The translations under genes were made by a program, and so were the position numbers. Shown here piece by piece: positions 1-9,194 of a stretch of 64,000 bases of DNA; positions within the stretch are counted from its first letter, which is position 1; each line of letters begins with the position of its first letter. The stretch covers positions 142,758-206,757 of the forward strand of contig JAHRCV010000004.1 in the NCBI GenBank assembly GCA_019083985.1, written 5' to 3'. Under the pieces are notes generated by a model. The model was not told the DNA's origin, ran no database searches, and saw nothing but the letters and a program-made list of their open reading frames with translations. The DNA is from Rhizobiales bacterium TNE-4 (lineage in GTDB: Bacteria; Pseudomonadota; Alphaproteobacteria; Rhizobiales; Beijerinckiaceae).

Positions 1-1
1 G

Positions 2-1093
2 ATGATCCGCATGGAAGATGCAAGCGCACCCAAGCGCAAGATGTTCCATTATTTCATCGGTGTTGCGAAGAAATATGGCGAGAAAATTTTGAATGGCGAA
101 AGCGTGCCGCTGTCCGGCCGCTTGATGTACGAGCTCGGTAACCTTCTCGTTTATGCGCCACTCAAGAATGTGCTGGGCTTTTCGCGTATGCGCGTCGGCT
201 ATACGGCGGGTGAGGCGATTGGACCCGAACTGTTCTCTTTCTACCGCTCGCTCGGCCTCAATCTGAAACAGCTCTATGGCCAGACCGAAGCCTTCCTATA
301 CGTGACGGTGCAGCCCGATGGCCAAATCCGCGCCGATACGGTTGGCCCGCTTGCGCCGAATGTGGAAGTGAAGATCAGCCCGGAAGGCGAAGTCCTGTTC
401 AAATCCCCGGGCATGTTCTTGGGCTATTTCCGCGACGAGGACCGCACGGCCGAGACGTTGACGCCGGACGGCTTCATCAAAACAGGCGACGCCGGCTTCT
501 TCGAGCCGCAATCGGGCCATCTCAAAATCATCGACCGCGCCAAGGATGTCGGCAAACTCGCCAATGGCGATCTGTTCCCGCCGAAATATGTCGAGAACAA
601 GCTGAAATTCTATCCGAATATCAAGGAAGCGGTGGCCTTCGGCGACCAACGGGACGCAGTTACCTGCTTCATCAATATTGATATCACCGCGGTCGGCAAT
701 TGGGCCGAGCGCAACAATGTTGTTTATGGCTCCTATCAAGAACTCGCGGGTCACCCGCTCGTCTATGATATGATCGCGGCGCATGTGAACGAAGTGAATC
801 GTTCGCTCGCACAAGAGCCCATGATGGCTGGCGCACAGATCAAGCGCTTCCTGATCCTGCACAAGGAACTTGATGCGGATGACGGCGAATTGACGCGTAC
901 GCAGAAAGTGCGTCGCGGCTTCATTGCCGAACGTTATCAGCCTTTGATCGACGCCCTCTATAATGGTTCGCAGGAAGCCGATATCTCAACCGAAGTGACG
1001 TTCGAAGATGGGCGCAAGGGTATGATTTCGGCCCGCGTCAAGATTCGCGATTGCGATATCGTCCCCGTTTCAGCACGCAGCAAGGCCGCATGA
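2..1093 (+). CDS. AMP-dependent long-chain acyl-CoA synthetase, C-terminal part (5' end outside window)
   Basis: Activates a carboxylic acid to its CoA thioester through an acyl-adenylate. Only the last 363 residues are present and the reading frame runs in from before base 1, so the first Met here is probably internal. Visible ANL-family motifs are YGQTE (residues 92-96 of the fragment), the TGD motif (161-163), the hinge-like DRAKD (178-182) and a C-terminal lysine region TRTQKVRRG. The insert-rich C-terminal domain resembles FACS/FadD15-type long-chain synthetases rather than short acetyl-CoA synthetases. The stop overlaps the start of the next gene (ATGATG), implying translational coupling to the LivG-type ATPase. 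The substrate is unknown; a hydrophobic or aromatic acid imported by the adjacent ABC system is likely. Confidence 0.85.
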   Translation: MIRMEDASAPKRKMFHYFIGVAKKYGEKILNGESVPLSGRLMYELGNLLVYAPLKNVLGFSRMRVGYTAGEAIGPELFSFYRSLGLNLKQLYGQTEAFLYVTVQPDGQIRADTVGPLAPNVEVKISPEGEVLFKSPGMFLGYFRDEDRTAETLTPDGFIKTGDAGFFEPQSGHLKIIDRAKDVGKLANGDLFPPKYVENKLKFYPNIKEAVAFGDQRDAVTCFINIDITAVGNWAERNNVVYGSYQELAGHPLVYDMIAAHVNEVNRSLAQEPMMAGAQIKRFLILHKELDADDGELTRTQKVRRGFIAERYQPLIDALYNGSQEADISTEVTFEDGRKGMISARVKIRDCDIVPVSARSKAA

Positions 1094-1902
1094 TGGACGC
1101 CTCCGTTCAAACAAAAACGCACAATCTGGCGAAAGGCGATACGCTGCTCGCCGTTGACAATGTGTCCCTGTCTTTCGGTGGCGTGAAAGCGATCACCGAC
1201 GTGTCCTTTGACATCAAAAAGGGTGAGATCCGCGCGATCATTGGCCCGAATGGTGCGGGCAAGACGTCGATGCTCAACGTGATCAACGGATTTTATCATC
1301 CGCAGCAGGGTCGCATCACCTTCAAAGGTGAGACACGGCAGAAGATGCGCCCCTATGTGGCCGCAAGCCAAGGCATTGCGCGAACCTTCCAAAACGTTGC
1401 GCTCTTCAAAGGCATGACGACGCTCGACAATATCATGGCGGGCCGCACGCTGAAGATGAATACTGGTTTCTTCTGGCAGCTCTGGCGGCATGGCCCGGCG
1501 ATGCGTGAAGAAGTCGAGCATCGCCACATCGTCGAAGAGATCATCGATTTTCTTGAAATTCAGGCGATCCGTAAAACGCCGGTGGGCAAACTCCCCTATG
1601 GCTTGCAGAAGCGTGTTGAACTGGGTCGCGCGCTGGCGATGGAACCGGAACTGCTCCTGCTCGATGAGCCGATGGCCGGCATGAACCTCGAAGAAAAAGA
1701 GGACATGTCGCGCTTCATCATCGACGTGAACACCCAGTATGGAACGACGATTGCACTGATCGAGCATGATATCAGCGTGGTGATGGATCTCTCCGACCGC
1801 GTTGTTGTGCTGGAATATGGCCGCAAGATTGCCGATGGCACGCCGAACCAAGTGAAGAACGACCAGACGGTCATCGACGCCTATCTCGGCGTTCCGCATT
1901 GA
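1090..1902 (+). CDS. Branched-chain-type ABC transporter ATP-binding protein (LivG family)
   Basis: One of two cytoplasmic ATPases of a HAAT-family importer. Walker A (GPNGAGKTS), a modified signature (LPYGLQKRVELGRAL) and Walker B (LLLLDEPMAGM) are all visible, followed by the LivG-type C-terminal tail. Two in-frame ATGs lie at 1090 and 1093; the first overlaps the upstream TGA and is used here, giving 270 residues. A longer in-frame extension to 1051 would run inside the upstream gene and is unlikely. The gene lies between the acyl-CoA synthetase and the LivH permease, so the cargo is probably an organic acid and not necessarily an amino acid. Confidence 0.9.
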   Translation: MMDASVQTKTHNLAKGDTLLAVDNVSLSFGGVKAITDVSFDIKKGEIRAIIGPNGAGKTSMLNVINGFYHPQQGRITFKGETRQKMRPYVAASQGIARTFQNVALFKGMTTLDNIMAGRTLKMNTGFFWQLWRHGPAMREEVEHRHIVEEIIDFLEIQAIRKTPVGKLPYGLQKRVELGRALAMEPELLLLDEPMAGMNLEEKEDMSRFIIDVNTQYGTTIALIEHDISVVMDLSDRVVVLEYGRKIADGTPNQVKNDQTVIDAYLGVPH

Positions 1903-1912
1903 GGGCCTGACG

Positions 1913-2869
1913 ATGCATGTACTCTATATGGTCCTGATTGATCCGTTCGTGCAGATGGTGTCTGCACCGGATCTTTTCATCCAGACAATCTGGGAAGGCC
2001 TTGTCGCTGGCGTTCTCTATGCGCTCATTGCGCTCGGCTTCGTGCTCATCTTCAAAGCGTCGGGCGTGTTCAACTTCGCGCAAGGCATGATGGTTGTGTT
2101 TGCTGGCCTCACGCTGATCGCGTTCCAAGATATGGGGCTGCCCGCCATTGTTGCGCTCGCGGCTTCGATTGGCGTGATGTATCTCCTCGCCTTCTCGATC
2201 GAGCGCGTCGTGCTCAGGCCTTTGGTGAACCAGCCCGACATCATCCTGTTCATGGCGACGTTCGGCATCACCTATTTGCTGATCGGCTTTGGCGAAATGA
2301 TCTTTGGTGGCGAACCGAAGGAAGTGAACACCAAGGCGTTCTGGCTGCCGCAGGGCTCGATCGAATTCCCGGTGCTCGGCGGCTTTGTGCAGATGCAGAA
2401 GATCGACATCGCGGCTGCCATCATCGCCGGGTTGATGATCGCGGCTCTCGCCTTCTTCTTCCAGAAAACGCGCATCGGGCGCGCGTTACGCGCGGTCGCG
2501 GATAGCCACAAGGCCGCCCTATCGGTTGGCATTTCACTCAATCAAATCTGGGTGATCGTGTGGTTTGCTGCGGGCATCGTCGCGCTCGTGGCCGGCATCA
2601 TGTGGGGCGCACGCTCCAACGTGTCCTTCGCGCTGCAAGTTGTCGCGCTGAAGGCTTTGCCAGTGCTGATCCTCGGCGGCTTCACCTCGATCCCTGGCGC
2701 CATCATTGGCGGATTGATCATCGGGGTCGGCGAAAAGCTCGGCGAATTTTATTGGGGCCCGTTGATGGGTGGCGGCATTGAAAGCTGGCTCGCCTATTTC
2801 ATCGCCTTGGGCTTCCTGCTGTTCCGGCCGCAAGGCCTGTTCGGCGACAAGATCATCGAACGTATTTAA
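1913..2869 (+). CDS. ABC transporter permease (LivH family)
   Basis: Inner-membrane permease of the HAAT importer, 318 residues. The sequence is a run of hydrophobic segments beginning with the typical LivH N-terminus (GLVAGVLYALIALGFVLIFK) and the FNFAQG motif that follows it. A basic cytoplasmic loop (QKTRIGRALRAVADSHKAA) matches the ATPase-contact loop of this family. It starts 10 bases after the LivG stop and is followed closely by LivM, so it belongs to the same operon. Confidence 0.92.
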   Translation: MHVLYMVLIDPFVQMVSAPDLFIQTIWEGLVAGVLYALIALGFVLIFKASGVFNFAQGMMVVFAGLTLIAFQDMGLPAIVALAASIGVMYLLAFSIERVVLRPLVNQPDIILFMATFGITYLLIGFGEMIFGGEPKEVNTKAFWLPQGSIEFPVLGGFVQMQKIDIAAAIIAGLMIAALAFFFQKTRIGRALRAVADSHKAALSVGISLNQIWVIVWFAAGIVALVAGIMWGARSNVSFALQVVALKALPVLILGGFTSIPGAIIGGLIIGVGEKLGEFYWGPLMGGGIESWLAYFIALGFLLFRPQGLFGDKIIERI

Positions 2870-2881
2870 GGGGGCGAGAGC

Positions 2882-3961
2882 GTGTTTTACCGCGAAGCCG
2901 GCCAATTCAAGACGACCTATCCTTCCGACATGGCGGTCTTCCCGATCGCACAAGATCGCATCGGGCTAGGGCTCATTCTTGCAGCAGCCTTCATCCTCAT
3001 TCCGCTCTTTGCGAGCGATTTCATCCTGTCCTCAGTGATGATCCCGTTCCTCGTCTTCTCGCTGGCAGCGATTGGGCTCAACATTCTGACGGGCTATACC
3101 GGGCTCATTTCGCTCGGCACCGGAGCGTTCATGGGCGTAGGCGCCTATGCTTGCTACAAGCTGATGACGATTTTTCCGGGTGTGAACATCATCATCTGGA
3201 TCATCTCCGCTGGCTTCTTCTCAGCCTTGGTCGGCATCATCTTCGGCATCCCCAGCCTGCGCATCAAAGGCTTCTATCTCGCGGTGGCGACACTTGCGGC
3301 GCAATTCTTCCTACAATGGTGCTTCGTCCGCATTCCCTGGCTCTATAATTACAACGCCTCAGGCGCGATCGAAGTTGGCACCCGCACCTTGTTCGGTATC
3401 CCGATCGTTGGGCCGAATGCGACGCCGGAAGCACGCTATTACGTGATGCTCTGCATTGTTGTCGCGTTGACATGGATTGCCTCCAACATCGTGCACGGCA
3501 AAATCGGCCGCTCTTGGATGGCCGTGCGCGACATGGACATTGCCGCCGAACTCATGGGGATCAAACTCCTCGACACCAAGCTCCTCGCGTTCGCCGTTTC
3601 CTCGTTCTACGCCGGCGTAGCAGGCGCGTGCATGATGTTCCTCTGGTATGGCGGGGGTGAAGCATCCGATGCGTTCAACATCAACCAGAGCTTCCTGATC
3701 CTCTTCATGGTGATCATTGGCGGGCTCGGCAGCTTGATCGGTTCATTCTTCGGAGCTGCTTTCATCTCCATACTGCCGACGGTCCTGAAATTCGGCCTGC
3801 CTGCGATTGGCATCCCGCTGTCGGGGGCTACGGCCGAGCATCTCATCCACATTCTGGTGGGTGCGTTGATCATTTTCTTCCTGATCGTTGAACCGCACGG
3901 GCTCGCCCGGTTGTGGCAGATCGGGAAACAGAAATTGCGGATGTGGCCTTTCCCCTATTGA
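2882..3961 (+). CDS. ABC transporter permease (LivM family)
   Basis: Second inner-membrane permease, 359 residues. GTG at 2882 is the likely start, preceded by AAGGGGGCGAG. Features include the GYTGLISLGTGAFMGVGAY segment, diagnostic of LivM-type permeases, the loop KIGRSWMAVRDMDIAAELMG facing the ATPases, and a hydrophilic N-terminal extension of about 30 residues before the first membrane segment. It ends 90 bases before the binding-protein gene. The pair LivH/LivM forms the heterodimeric channel. Confidence 0.92.
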   Translation: MFYREAGQFKTTYPSDMAVFPIAQDRIGLGLILAAAFILIPLFASDFILSSVMIPFLVFSLAAIGLNILTGYTGLISLGTGAFMGVGAYACYKLMTIFPGVNIIIWIISAGFFSALVGIIFGIPSLRIKGFYLAVATLAAQFFLQWCFVRIPWLYNYNASGAIEVGTRTLFGIPIVGPNATPEARYYVMLCIVVALTWIASNIVHGKIGRSWMAVRDMDIAAELMGIKLLDTKLLAFAVSSFYAGVAGACMMFLWYGGGEASDAFNINQSFLILFMVIIGGLGSLIGSFFGAAFISILPTVLKFGLPAIGIPLSGATAEHLIHILVGALIIFFLIVEPHGLARLWQIGKQKLRMWPFPY

Positions 3962-4051
3962 GGGGGCGGGAAGGCCATTGCCGCGACACTCCGTGACAAG
4001 CGGAGACAATTCGAACGGCGCGTAAACGCGTCACAACCTTGGGAGGTTACG

Positions 4052-5374
4052 ATGAAGTTCCGTCATTTCGCTCTGGGAGCGGCTGCTGCCGTTCTCGCTG
4101 GGGCGACCACTTTGCCGGTGCAGGCACAGGACACGATCTATGTCCCGCTCCTGACCTATCGCACGGGACCGTTCGCCAATTCGGGCATTCCGATTGCGGA
4201 TGGCATGCATGATTACCTGCGCATGCTGAACGAGCGCGATGGCGGCATTGGTGGCGCCAAGATCGTGATCGAAGAATGCGAAACCGGTTACGACACCAAG
4301 AAGGGCATCGAATGTTATGAATCGACCAAGGGCAAAAACCCGGTCGTTTATAACCCCTACTCCACGGGCATCACGCTGCAGATGATCCCGAAGGCTTCGG
4401 CTGACAAGATCCCGGTTCTGTCGATGGCCTATGGCCTCTCGGCTTCGGCGAATGGCAACACCTTCCCGTGGATCTTCAATCCGCCGGCCACCTATTGGGA
4501 TGGCGCTTCGGCCTTCGTGCGTCACGTGGCTGAACAATCGGGTGGCTTCGACAAGCTCAAGGGCAAGAAGCTTGGCCTGATCCATCTCGACGCGCCGTTC
4601 GGCAAGGAACCGATTGCGCTGCTCGAAGCGCTGTCGAAGAAGTATGGCTTCGAACTGAAGCTCTACCCCGTCGCTGCGTCTGACATGCAGAACCAAGGTT
4701 CGGTCTGGCTGAACATCCGCCGCGACCGTCCGGATTGGATCTACAATCAGGGTTGGGGCGCGATGAACCCAACCGCCGTGAAGGAAGCTGCGAAGAACAA
4801 CTTCCCGATGGATCGCCTCGTCGGCGTCTGGTGGGCTGGTGGTGACGACGATGCACGCGGTGGCGGCGACGCTGCCAAGGGCTACAAGTCGCTCAACTTC
4901 CATGCCGCTGGCACGAACTTCCCGGTCATCCAGGACATTCAGAAGCATGTCGTGGACAAGGGCCTGTCAAAGGCTCCGAAGGATAAGGTTGGCGAAAACC
5001 TCTACAACCGCGGTGTCTACAATTCGATGCTGATCGCCGAAGCGGTCCGCAACGCGCAGAAGATCACCGGCAAGAAGGCGATCACTGCGGAAGACATGCG
5101 TAAGGGCCTCGAGTCGCTCAACATCACCGATGCGCGCCTCAAGGAAATCGGCATGGACGGCTTTGCTGCGCCGCTCAAGCTGACTTGCGAAGACCATAAT
5201 GGCCACAACAAGATCTATGTGGCGCAATGGGATGGCACGAAGTGGGTGAAGGGTTCGGAATGGATGGAACCGCTCACCGCTGACGTGATGCCGCTCCTCA
5301 ATGCAGCCGCGGAAGACTATGCCAAGGCCAACAATTGGCCGGCTCGCACCGAAGCCTGCCAGAAGGGCTCGTAA
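4052..5374 (+). CDS. ABC transporter substrate-binding protein (HAAT/LivJ-like)
   Basis: Periplasmic receptor for the importer, 440 residues. A strong ribosome-binding site (GGGAGG, 6-7 bases upstream) fixes the start. A classical Sec signal peptide covers residues 1-26 (MKFRHFALGAAAAVLAGATT, ending PVQAQ). The mature protein has a type I periplasmic-binding fold of the branched-chain amino-acid receptor family. It has the long form typical of receptors found beside acyl-CoA ligases, which suggests an aromatic or fatty-acid-like ligand; that is inference from context. A strong intrinsic terminator follows at 5384-5413, before LivF. Confidence 0.9.
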   Translation: MKFRHFALGAAAAVLAGATTLPVQAQDTIYVPLLTYRTGPFANSGIPIADGMHDYLRMLNERDGGIGGAKIVIEECETGYDTKKGIECYESTKGKNPVVYNPYSTGITLQMIPKASADKIPVLSMAYGLSASANGNTFPWIFNPPATYWDGASAFVRHVAEQSGGFDKLKGKKLGLIHLDAPFGKEPIALLEALSKKYGFELKLYPVAASDMQNQGSVWLNIRRDRPDWIYNQGWGAMNPTAVKEAAKNNFPMDRLVGVWWAGGDDDARGGGDAAKGYKSLNFHAAGTNFPVIQDIQKHVVDKGLSKAPKDKVGENLYNRGVYNSMLIAEAVRNAQKITGKKAITAEDMRKGLESLNITDARLKEIGMDGFAAPLKLTCEDHNGHNKIYVAQWDGTKWVKGSEWMEPLTADVMPLLNAAAEDYAKANNWPARTEACQKGS

Positions 5375-5383
5375 TAAAGCATC

Positions 5384-5413
5384 GGGGCGGTGCATGTCGC
5401 ACCGCCCCTTTTT
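5384..5413 (+). terminator. Intrinsic terminator between binding protein and LivF
   Basis: A perfect 10-bp stem (GGGGCGGTGC / GCACCGCCCC) with a 5-nt loop is followed by TTTTT. It lies 10 bases after the binding-protein stop. It may let most transcripts end after the receptor gene, so that the receptor is made in excess over LivF and the CoA ligase. Confidence 0.85.
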
Positions 5414-5434
5414 CCATTCTGACGAGATGACGCC

Positions 5435-6274
5435 ATGACCGCTTCCGCTGCTGCCGCGCCAGAACCGGCGACCGAAAAGATCCTCTCGGTCAACAATATC
5501 GAAGTGATCTATGATCACGTCATTCTTGTTCTCAAAGGCGTATCGCTTGACGTGCCGCGTGGTGGCATTGTTGCCATTCTGGGCGCCAATGGCGCCGGCA
5601 AAACGACAACGCTGAAGGCTATTTCCAATTTGCTGCGCGCCGAGCGCGGCGAAGTGACCAAAGGGTCGATCGAATTCGAAGGTGAGCGCGTTGATCGCCT
5701 CAACCCGAACGATCTGGTCCGCAAAGGCTGCATTCAGGTGATGGAAGGCCGCCATTGCTTCGGCCATCTCACCATTGAAGAAAATCTCCTCACAGGCGCG
5801 TTCACACGGCGCGATGGTAATGCCGCGATCAAGCGCGACATGGAGATGATCTATGATTATTTCCCGCGCCTGCGGCAACGCAAAGGCTCAATGGCCGGCT
5901 ATACTTCGGGCGGCGAACAGCAAATGTGCGCGATCGGCCGGGCGATGATGTCGCGCCCGAAAATGATTCTGCTCGACGAACCTTCGATGGGGCTTGCGCC
6001 GCAAGTCGTCGAGGAAATTTTCGAAATCGTCAAAACATTGAACACCAAGGAAGGCGTCTCCTTCCTCTTGGCAGAACAGAACACCAATGTGGCGCTGCGT
6101 TACGCGACCTATGGTTATATACTCGAAACCGGCCGCGTCGTGATGGACGGCGAAGCCAAAGCTTTGCGTGAGAATGAAGACGTAAAAGAGTTTTACCTTG
6201 GCGTCTCAGGCGGTGATCGCAAATCGTTCCGCGAAGTAAAAAGCTACAAGCGCCGCAAGCGCTGGTTGGCATGA
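5435..6274 (+). CDS. ABC transporter ATP-binding protein (LivF family)
   Basis: Second ATPase of the importer, 279 residues. Walker A (GANGAGKTTT), signature SGGEQQMCAIGRAMM and Walker B (MILLDEPSMGLAP) are intact. The N-terminus carries a short Ala-rich extension (MTASAAAAPEPATEK) before the ABC domain. The C-terminus is extended by a basic tail (SFREVKSYKRRKRWLA) that most LivF proteins lack. It lies downstream of a terminator, so expression needs read-through or its own promoter. It is 7 bases from the next gene, the PaaK-like ligase, and clearly co-transcribed with it. Confidence 0.9.
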   Translation: MTASAAAAPEPATEKILSVNNIEVIYDHVILVLKGVSLDVPRGGIVAILGANGAGKTTTLKAISNLLRAERGEVTKGSIEFEGERVDRLNPNDLVRKGCIQVMEGRHCFGHLTIEENLLTGAFTRRDGNAAIKRDMEMIYDYFPRLRQRKGSMAGYTSGGEQQMCAIGRAMMSRPKMILLDEPSMGLAPQVVEEIFEIVKTLNTKEGVSFLLAEQNTNVALRYATYGYILETGRVVMDGEAKALRENEDVKEFYLGVSGGDRKSFREVKSYKRRKRWLA

Positions 6275-6281
6275 GGACGGC

Positions 6282-7511
6282 ATGACTGAGCATTTCGACG
6301 CACTTGAAAAACAGGATGCCGCCGCCCGCGAGGTTGCGCTCCTGTATCGCCTGCCTGAACTCATTCGCAAGGCGATGCATCTCCCGGGATGGAAGAAGCA
6401 TTTGGGTGCGATCGATACCAATGCCATAACGTCACGCGCCGCGCTCGCAAATCTTCCTGTTCTCAGAAAGTCCGATCTACCAGCGCTGCAGAAAGCCGAT
6501 CCGCCTTTTGCGGGCCTCATCGGCGATACGAGCAATGATGGCCGCCTGTTCGCGTCTCCCGGCCCGATTTTCGAAGCGGAAAGCCGTGAACCTGACGTGT
6601 GGCGTTGTGCGCGTGCGATGTTTGCTGCCGGATTCCGCAAAGGCGACATCGTGCTGAATACGTTCAGCTACCATCTGACGCCGGGCGGATTTGTCATGGA
6701 TTCGGGCGCGCGTGCGCTGGGATGCCCCGTCATTCCAGCCGGCCCTGGCAATACCGAGCAGCAGCTTGAAGTCATTCAGCAACTCCGCCCCGTCGCCTAT
6801 GCAGGCACACCGGACTTTCTGAAAATCATTCTCGATAAGGCGCAGGAGACAGGCAAGGACGTCTCTTCCCTGAAGAAGGCTCTGGTTTCAGGCGGTGCGT
6901 TCACGCCAAGCCTGCGTGAATTGTTCGCCTCCAAGGGCATTACTGCGTATCAATGCTATGCCACCGCTGACGTGGGCGTGATCGCCTATGAAACGCCTGC
7001 GCGTGAAGGGATGATCGTCAATGAAGACGTGATCCTGGAAATCGTGCGGCCCGGCACGGGCGATCCTGTGCAAGAGGGTGAAGTCGGCGAGATTGTTGTT
7101 ACCTCATTCAACATGCACCACCCCATGATCAGGCTAGCGCTGGGTGATCTCACTGCCTTTCTACCGGGAACTTCACCGTGCGGACGCACGGGACTGCGCA
7201 TCAAAGGCTGGATGGGCCGCGCCGATCAGACAGCGAAGGTGAAGGGCATGTTCGTGCGCCCGGAACAGATCGCCGAAATCGGCAGGCGCCACGCTGCGTT
7301 GAAAAAACTACGCCTCATTATCACGCGTGAGAATGAGCAGGATGTGATGACGCTGCGCGCAGAAGCGACGGATTGCAATGATGCGCTTGTGGCCGCACTC
7401 GGTAACAGCATCAAATCCATCACCAAGCTGAGCGGCAAAGTGGAATTGGTTGCACCCGGCAGCTTGCCCAATGATGGTAAGGTGATCGCCGACGAGCGCC
7501 CCGTCGGCTGA
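6282..7511 (+). CDS. Phenylacetate-CoA ligase-like AMP-binding enzyme (PaaK family)
   Basis: Predicted ATP-dependent CoA ligase of the PaaK branch, 409 residues, slightly short for the family. The N-terminal half has the PaaK-like substrate domain (QDAAAREVALLYRLPELIRK). An adenylate-binding region has YATADVGVIAYE in place of the usual Y-G-x-T-E. The C-terminal domain holds GRADQTAKVKGMFVRPEQI, the PaaK-specific hinge and lysine region. Together with the acyl-CoA synthetase at the other end of the operon it brackets the complete ABC importer, consistent with uptake followed by CoA activation of an aromatic or alkanoic acid. The substrate cannot be assigned. Confidence 0.82.
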   Translation: MTEHFDALEKQDAAAREVALLYRLPELIRKAMHLPGWKKHLGAIDTNAITSRAALANLPVLRKSDLPALQKADPPFAGLIGDTSNDGRLFASPGPIFEAESREPDVWRCARAMFAAGFRKGDIVLNTFSYHLTPGGFVMDSGARALGCPVIPAGPGNTEQQLEVIQQLRPVAYAGTPDFLKIILDKAQETGKDVSSLKKALVSGGAFTPSLRELFASKGITAYQCYATADVGVIAYETPAREGMIVNEDVILEIVRPGTGDPVQEGEVGEIVVTSFNMHHPMIRLALGDLTAFLPGTSPCGRTGLRIKGWMGRADQTAKVKGMFVRPEQIAEIGRRHAALKKLRLIITRENEQDVMTLRAEATDCNDALVAALGNSIKSITKLSGKVELVAPGSLPNDGKVIADERPVG

Positions 7512-7523
7512 TCCACGCGATCC

Positions 7524-9047
7524 TTATTTCGCGACGATGCGCCCTTCTGTCTTGGCATTGACAGTGCCAAGCTTGCGTACATAGACCATGACGTCGCTCG
7601 CCATCAACGGGCCGCCGGAATCCACCGTCGGCTTGGTGTTGCCTGCCATCATCGCATAACCGTCGCCGCCACGCAGCATGAAGTCATTGGTCGCGACGGA
7701 ATAGGTCTTCGCCTCATCAAGCGGAACGCCATTGATGGTGACGGACACGACACGGCTGCCAGCCGGCTTTGTCCTATCATATTCGACCTTCATGCCGGAG
7801 ATCTGCGGGAAACGGCCTGCGGTGTTTTCAACTTGCGAGAAGCCATTTTCCAAAGCGGCTTTCAGCGCCTTGCCTGAAATATCGGTGCGCACGCTGCGAT
7901 TGCCGAACGGCAATTCGGCGAGAATATCGCGGCGCGTAATATCCTTACCCGCCGGATATTCCTTGTTGGCACGAATGCCTCCCGCATTGATCAGCGTGAC
8001 ATCCGTCCCAAGCTTGTCGCGTAAGGCGTCGGCAATCAAATTGCCGATGGCGGCCTCTTGCGAGCGGACAACGCTGGTGCGGGAATCAAGCGGTGCACCA
8101 AGCGTCGCGAGTTTAACATCAAGCTCCGCAGACAAGACGTCTTCATAAGATTTGACCTTGGCTGCGACAGCCGGATCGGGCTTGGCATTCGCACTGTCGA
8201 TGACGCGGAATTCCGGCCACCATGTCAGCGTCCGCTTGGCGCCATCGACTTTGAGATCCATCGCAATGTCAATGACGGTGATGTATTGCGCGTCCTCACC
8301 GGATTCGCACAGCGCTGCACGCCCATCGTACAAGATACGCAGATCATGATTGTGGCCTTGCAAAATAAGATCGGCAGCGCGCACATCCATCAGCTTGGCA
8401 CTATCACTCCGATCGAGATGGACGAGTGCCACAACGAAGTCGGCACCTTGCTCGCGCAGCGCCTTGCCCTCACGCACCACCGTCTCGACGCCGGGACCAA
8501 ATTTAAGATCACCCGAGCTCGACAATTCCGGCGTGTTGGGGAGAGCCGCGCCGACGAAGCCAATTTTGATTCCGGCACGCTCGATGATCATCGAATCGCG
8601 GGTTGGCGCAACGAGGCTGCCATCGGGACGGCGCATGTTGGCAGCGAGGACGGCGAACTGCGCCTCCTTCATCCGCTTTTCATAAACATCCTTGCCGAAA
8701 TCGAATTCGTGATTGCCCGGCACGAACACGTCGAGCCCCGCCAGGTTGAAGAGCTCGACCATATGCGCGCCCTGATCAAAGCCGGAGAGTAGGCTTGGCG
8801 ACAGTGTGTCGCCGCCATGGGTGGCGAAGCTGTTCGGGTTCTTGGCCTTCTCCGCCTTGACGACGCCTGCATAGCGCGCGACCCCGCCACGACCCTTCTC
8901 CTCACCCATGCGGTAAAGGTCGTTGGTATGGATGAAGCTGAAAGTCACCCTTGTCGGCGATTGGGCAGCGGCAGGCGACAGGATCGCCGCCGAGGCCAGC
9001 GCACCCAAGCTCAGCTTCAAACTCTCGCGACGGCTGATCTGGGTCAT
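7524..9047 (-). CDS. Tat-exported bifunctional metallophosphatase/5'-nucleotidase (UshA-like)
   Basis: Predicted periplasmic phosphohydrolase, 507 residues: calcineurin-like domain (about 35-290) followed by a 5'-nucleotidase C-terminal domain (about 310-490, with GGIRANKEYPAGKDITRRDI). The start at 9047 is chosen because it places a twin-arginine signal (SRRESLKLSLGALASAA) at residues 5-21 with cleavage after AAAQ; the frame stays open much further upstream but that part is not protein-like. Metal-ligand motifs GDTLSP, GNHEFDFG and GHNHD are present, but the first motif reads HTNDLY where UshA has N-D-x-H, so one histidine ligand is a tyrosine. It converges with the PaaK-like gene and diverges from ferrochelatase. 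Confidence 0.88.
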   Translation of the reverse strand: MTQISRRESLKLSLGALASAAILSPAAAQSPTRVTFSFIHTNDLYRMGEEKGRGGVARYAGVVKAEKAKNPNSFATHGGDTLSPSLLSGFDQGAHMVELFNLAGLDVFVPGNHEFDFGKDVYEKRMKEAQFAVLAANMRRPDGSLVAPTRDSMIIERAGIKIGFVGAALPNTPELSSSGDLKFGPGVETVVREGKALREQGADFVVALVHLDRSDSAKLMDVRAADLILQGHNHDLRILYDGRAALCESGEDAQYITVIDIAMDLKVDGAKRTLTWWPEFRVIDSANAKPDPAVAAKVKSYEDVLSAELDVKLATLGAPLDSRTSVVRSQEAAIGNLIADALRDKLGTDVTLINAGGIRANKEYPAGKDITRRDILAELPFGNRSVRTDISGKALKAALENGFSQVENTAGRFPQISGMKVEYDRTKPAGSRVVSVTINGVPLDEAKTYSVATNDFMLRGGDGYAMMAGNTKPTVDSGGPLMASDVMVYVRKLGTVNAKTEGRIVAK

Positions 9048-9194
9048 GGGGCGCTCTCCAAGGCAATGACAAGGCTCATGATTTTGAGGAGTTCGGACCG
9101 GCTTGCCAAGCCTGCCGGGAGCGGCTGCGGTTAAAACGGGCTGGACGGGCGGGGTTTTTCCCCTAAATGAAAGGCCAGACAAACGAGTACAGCA

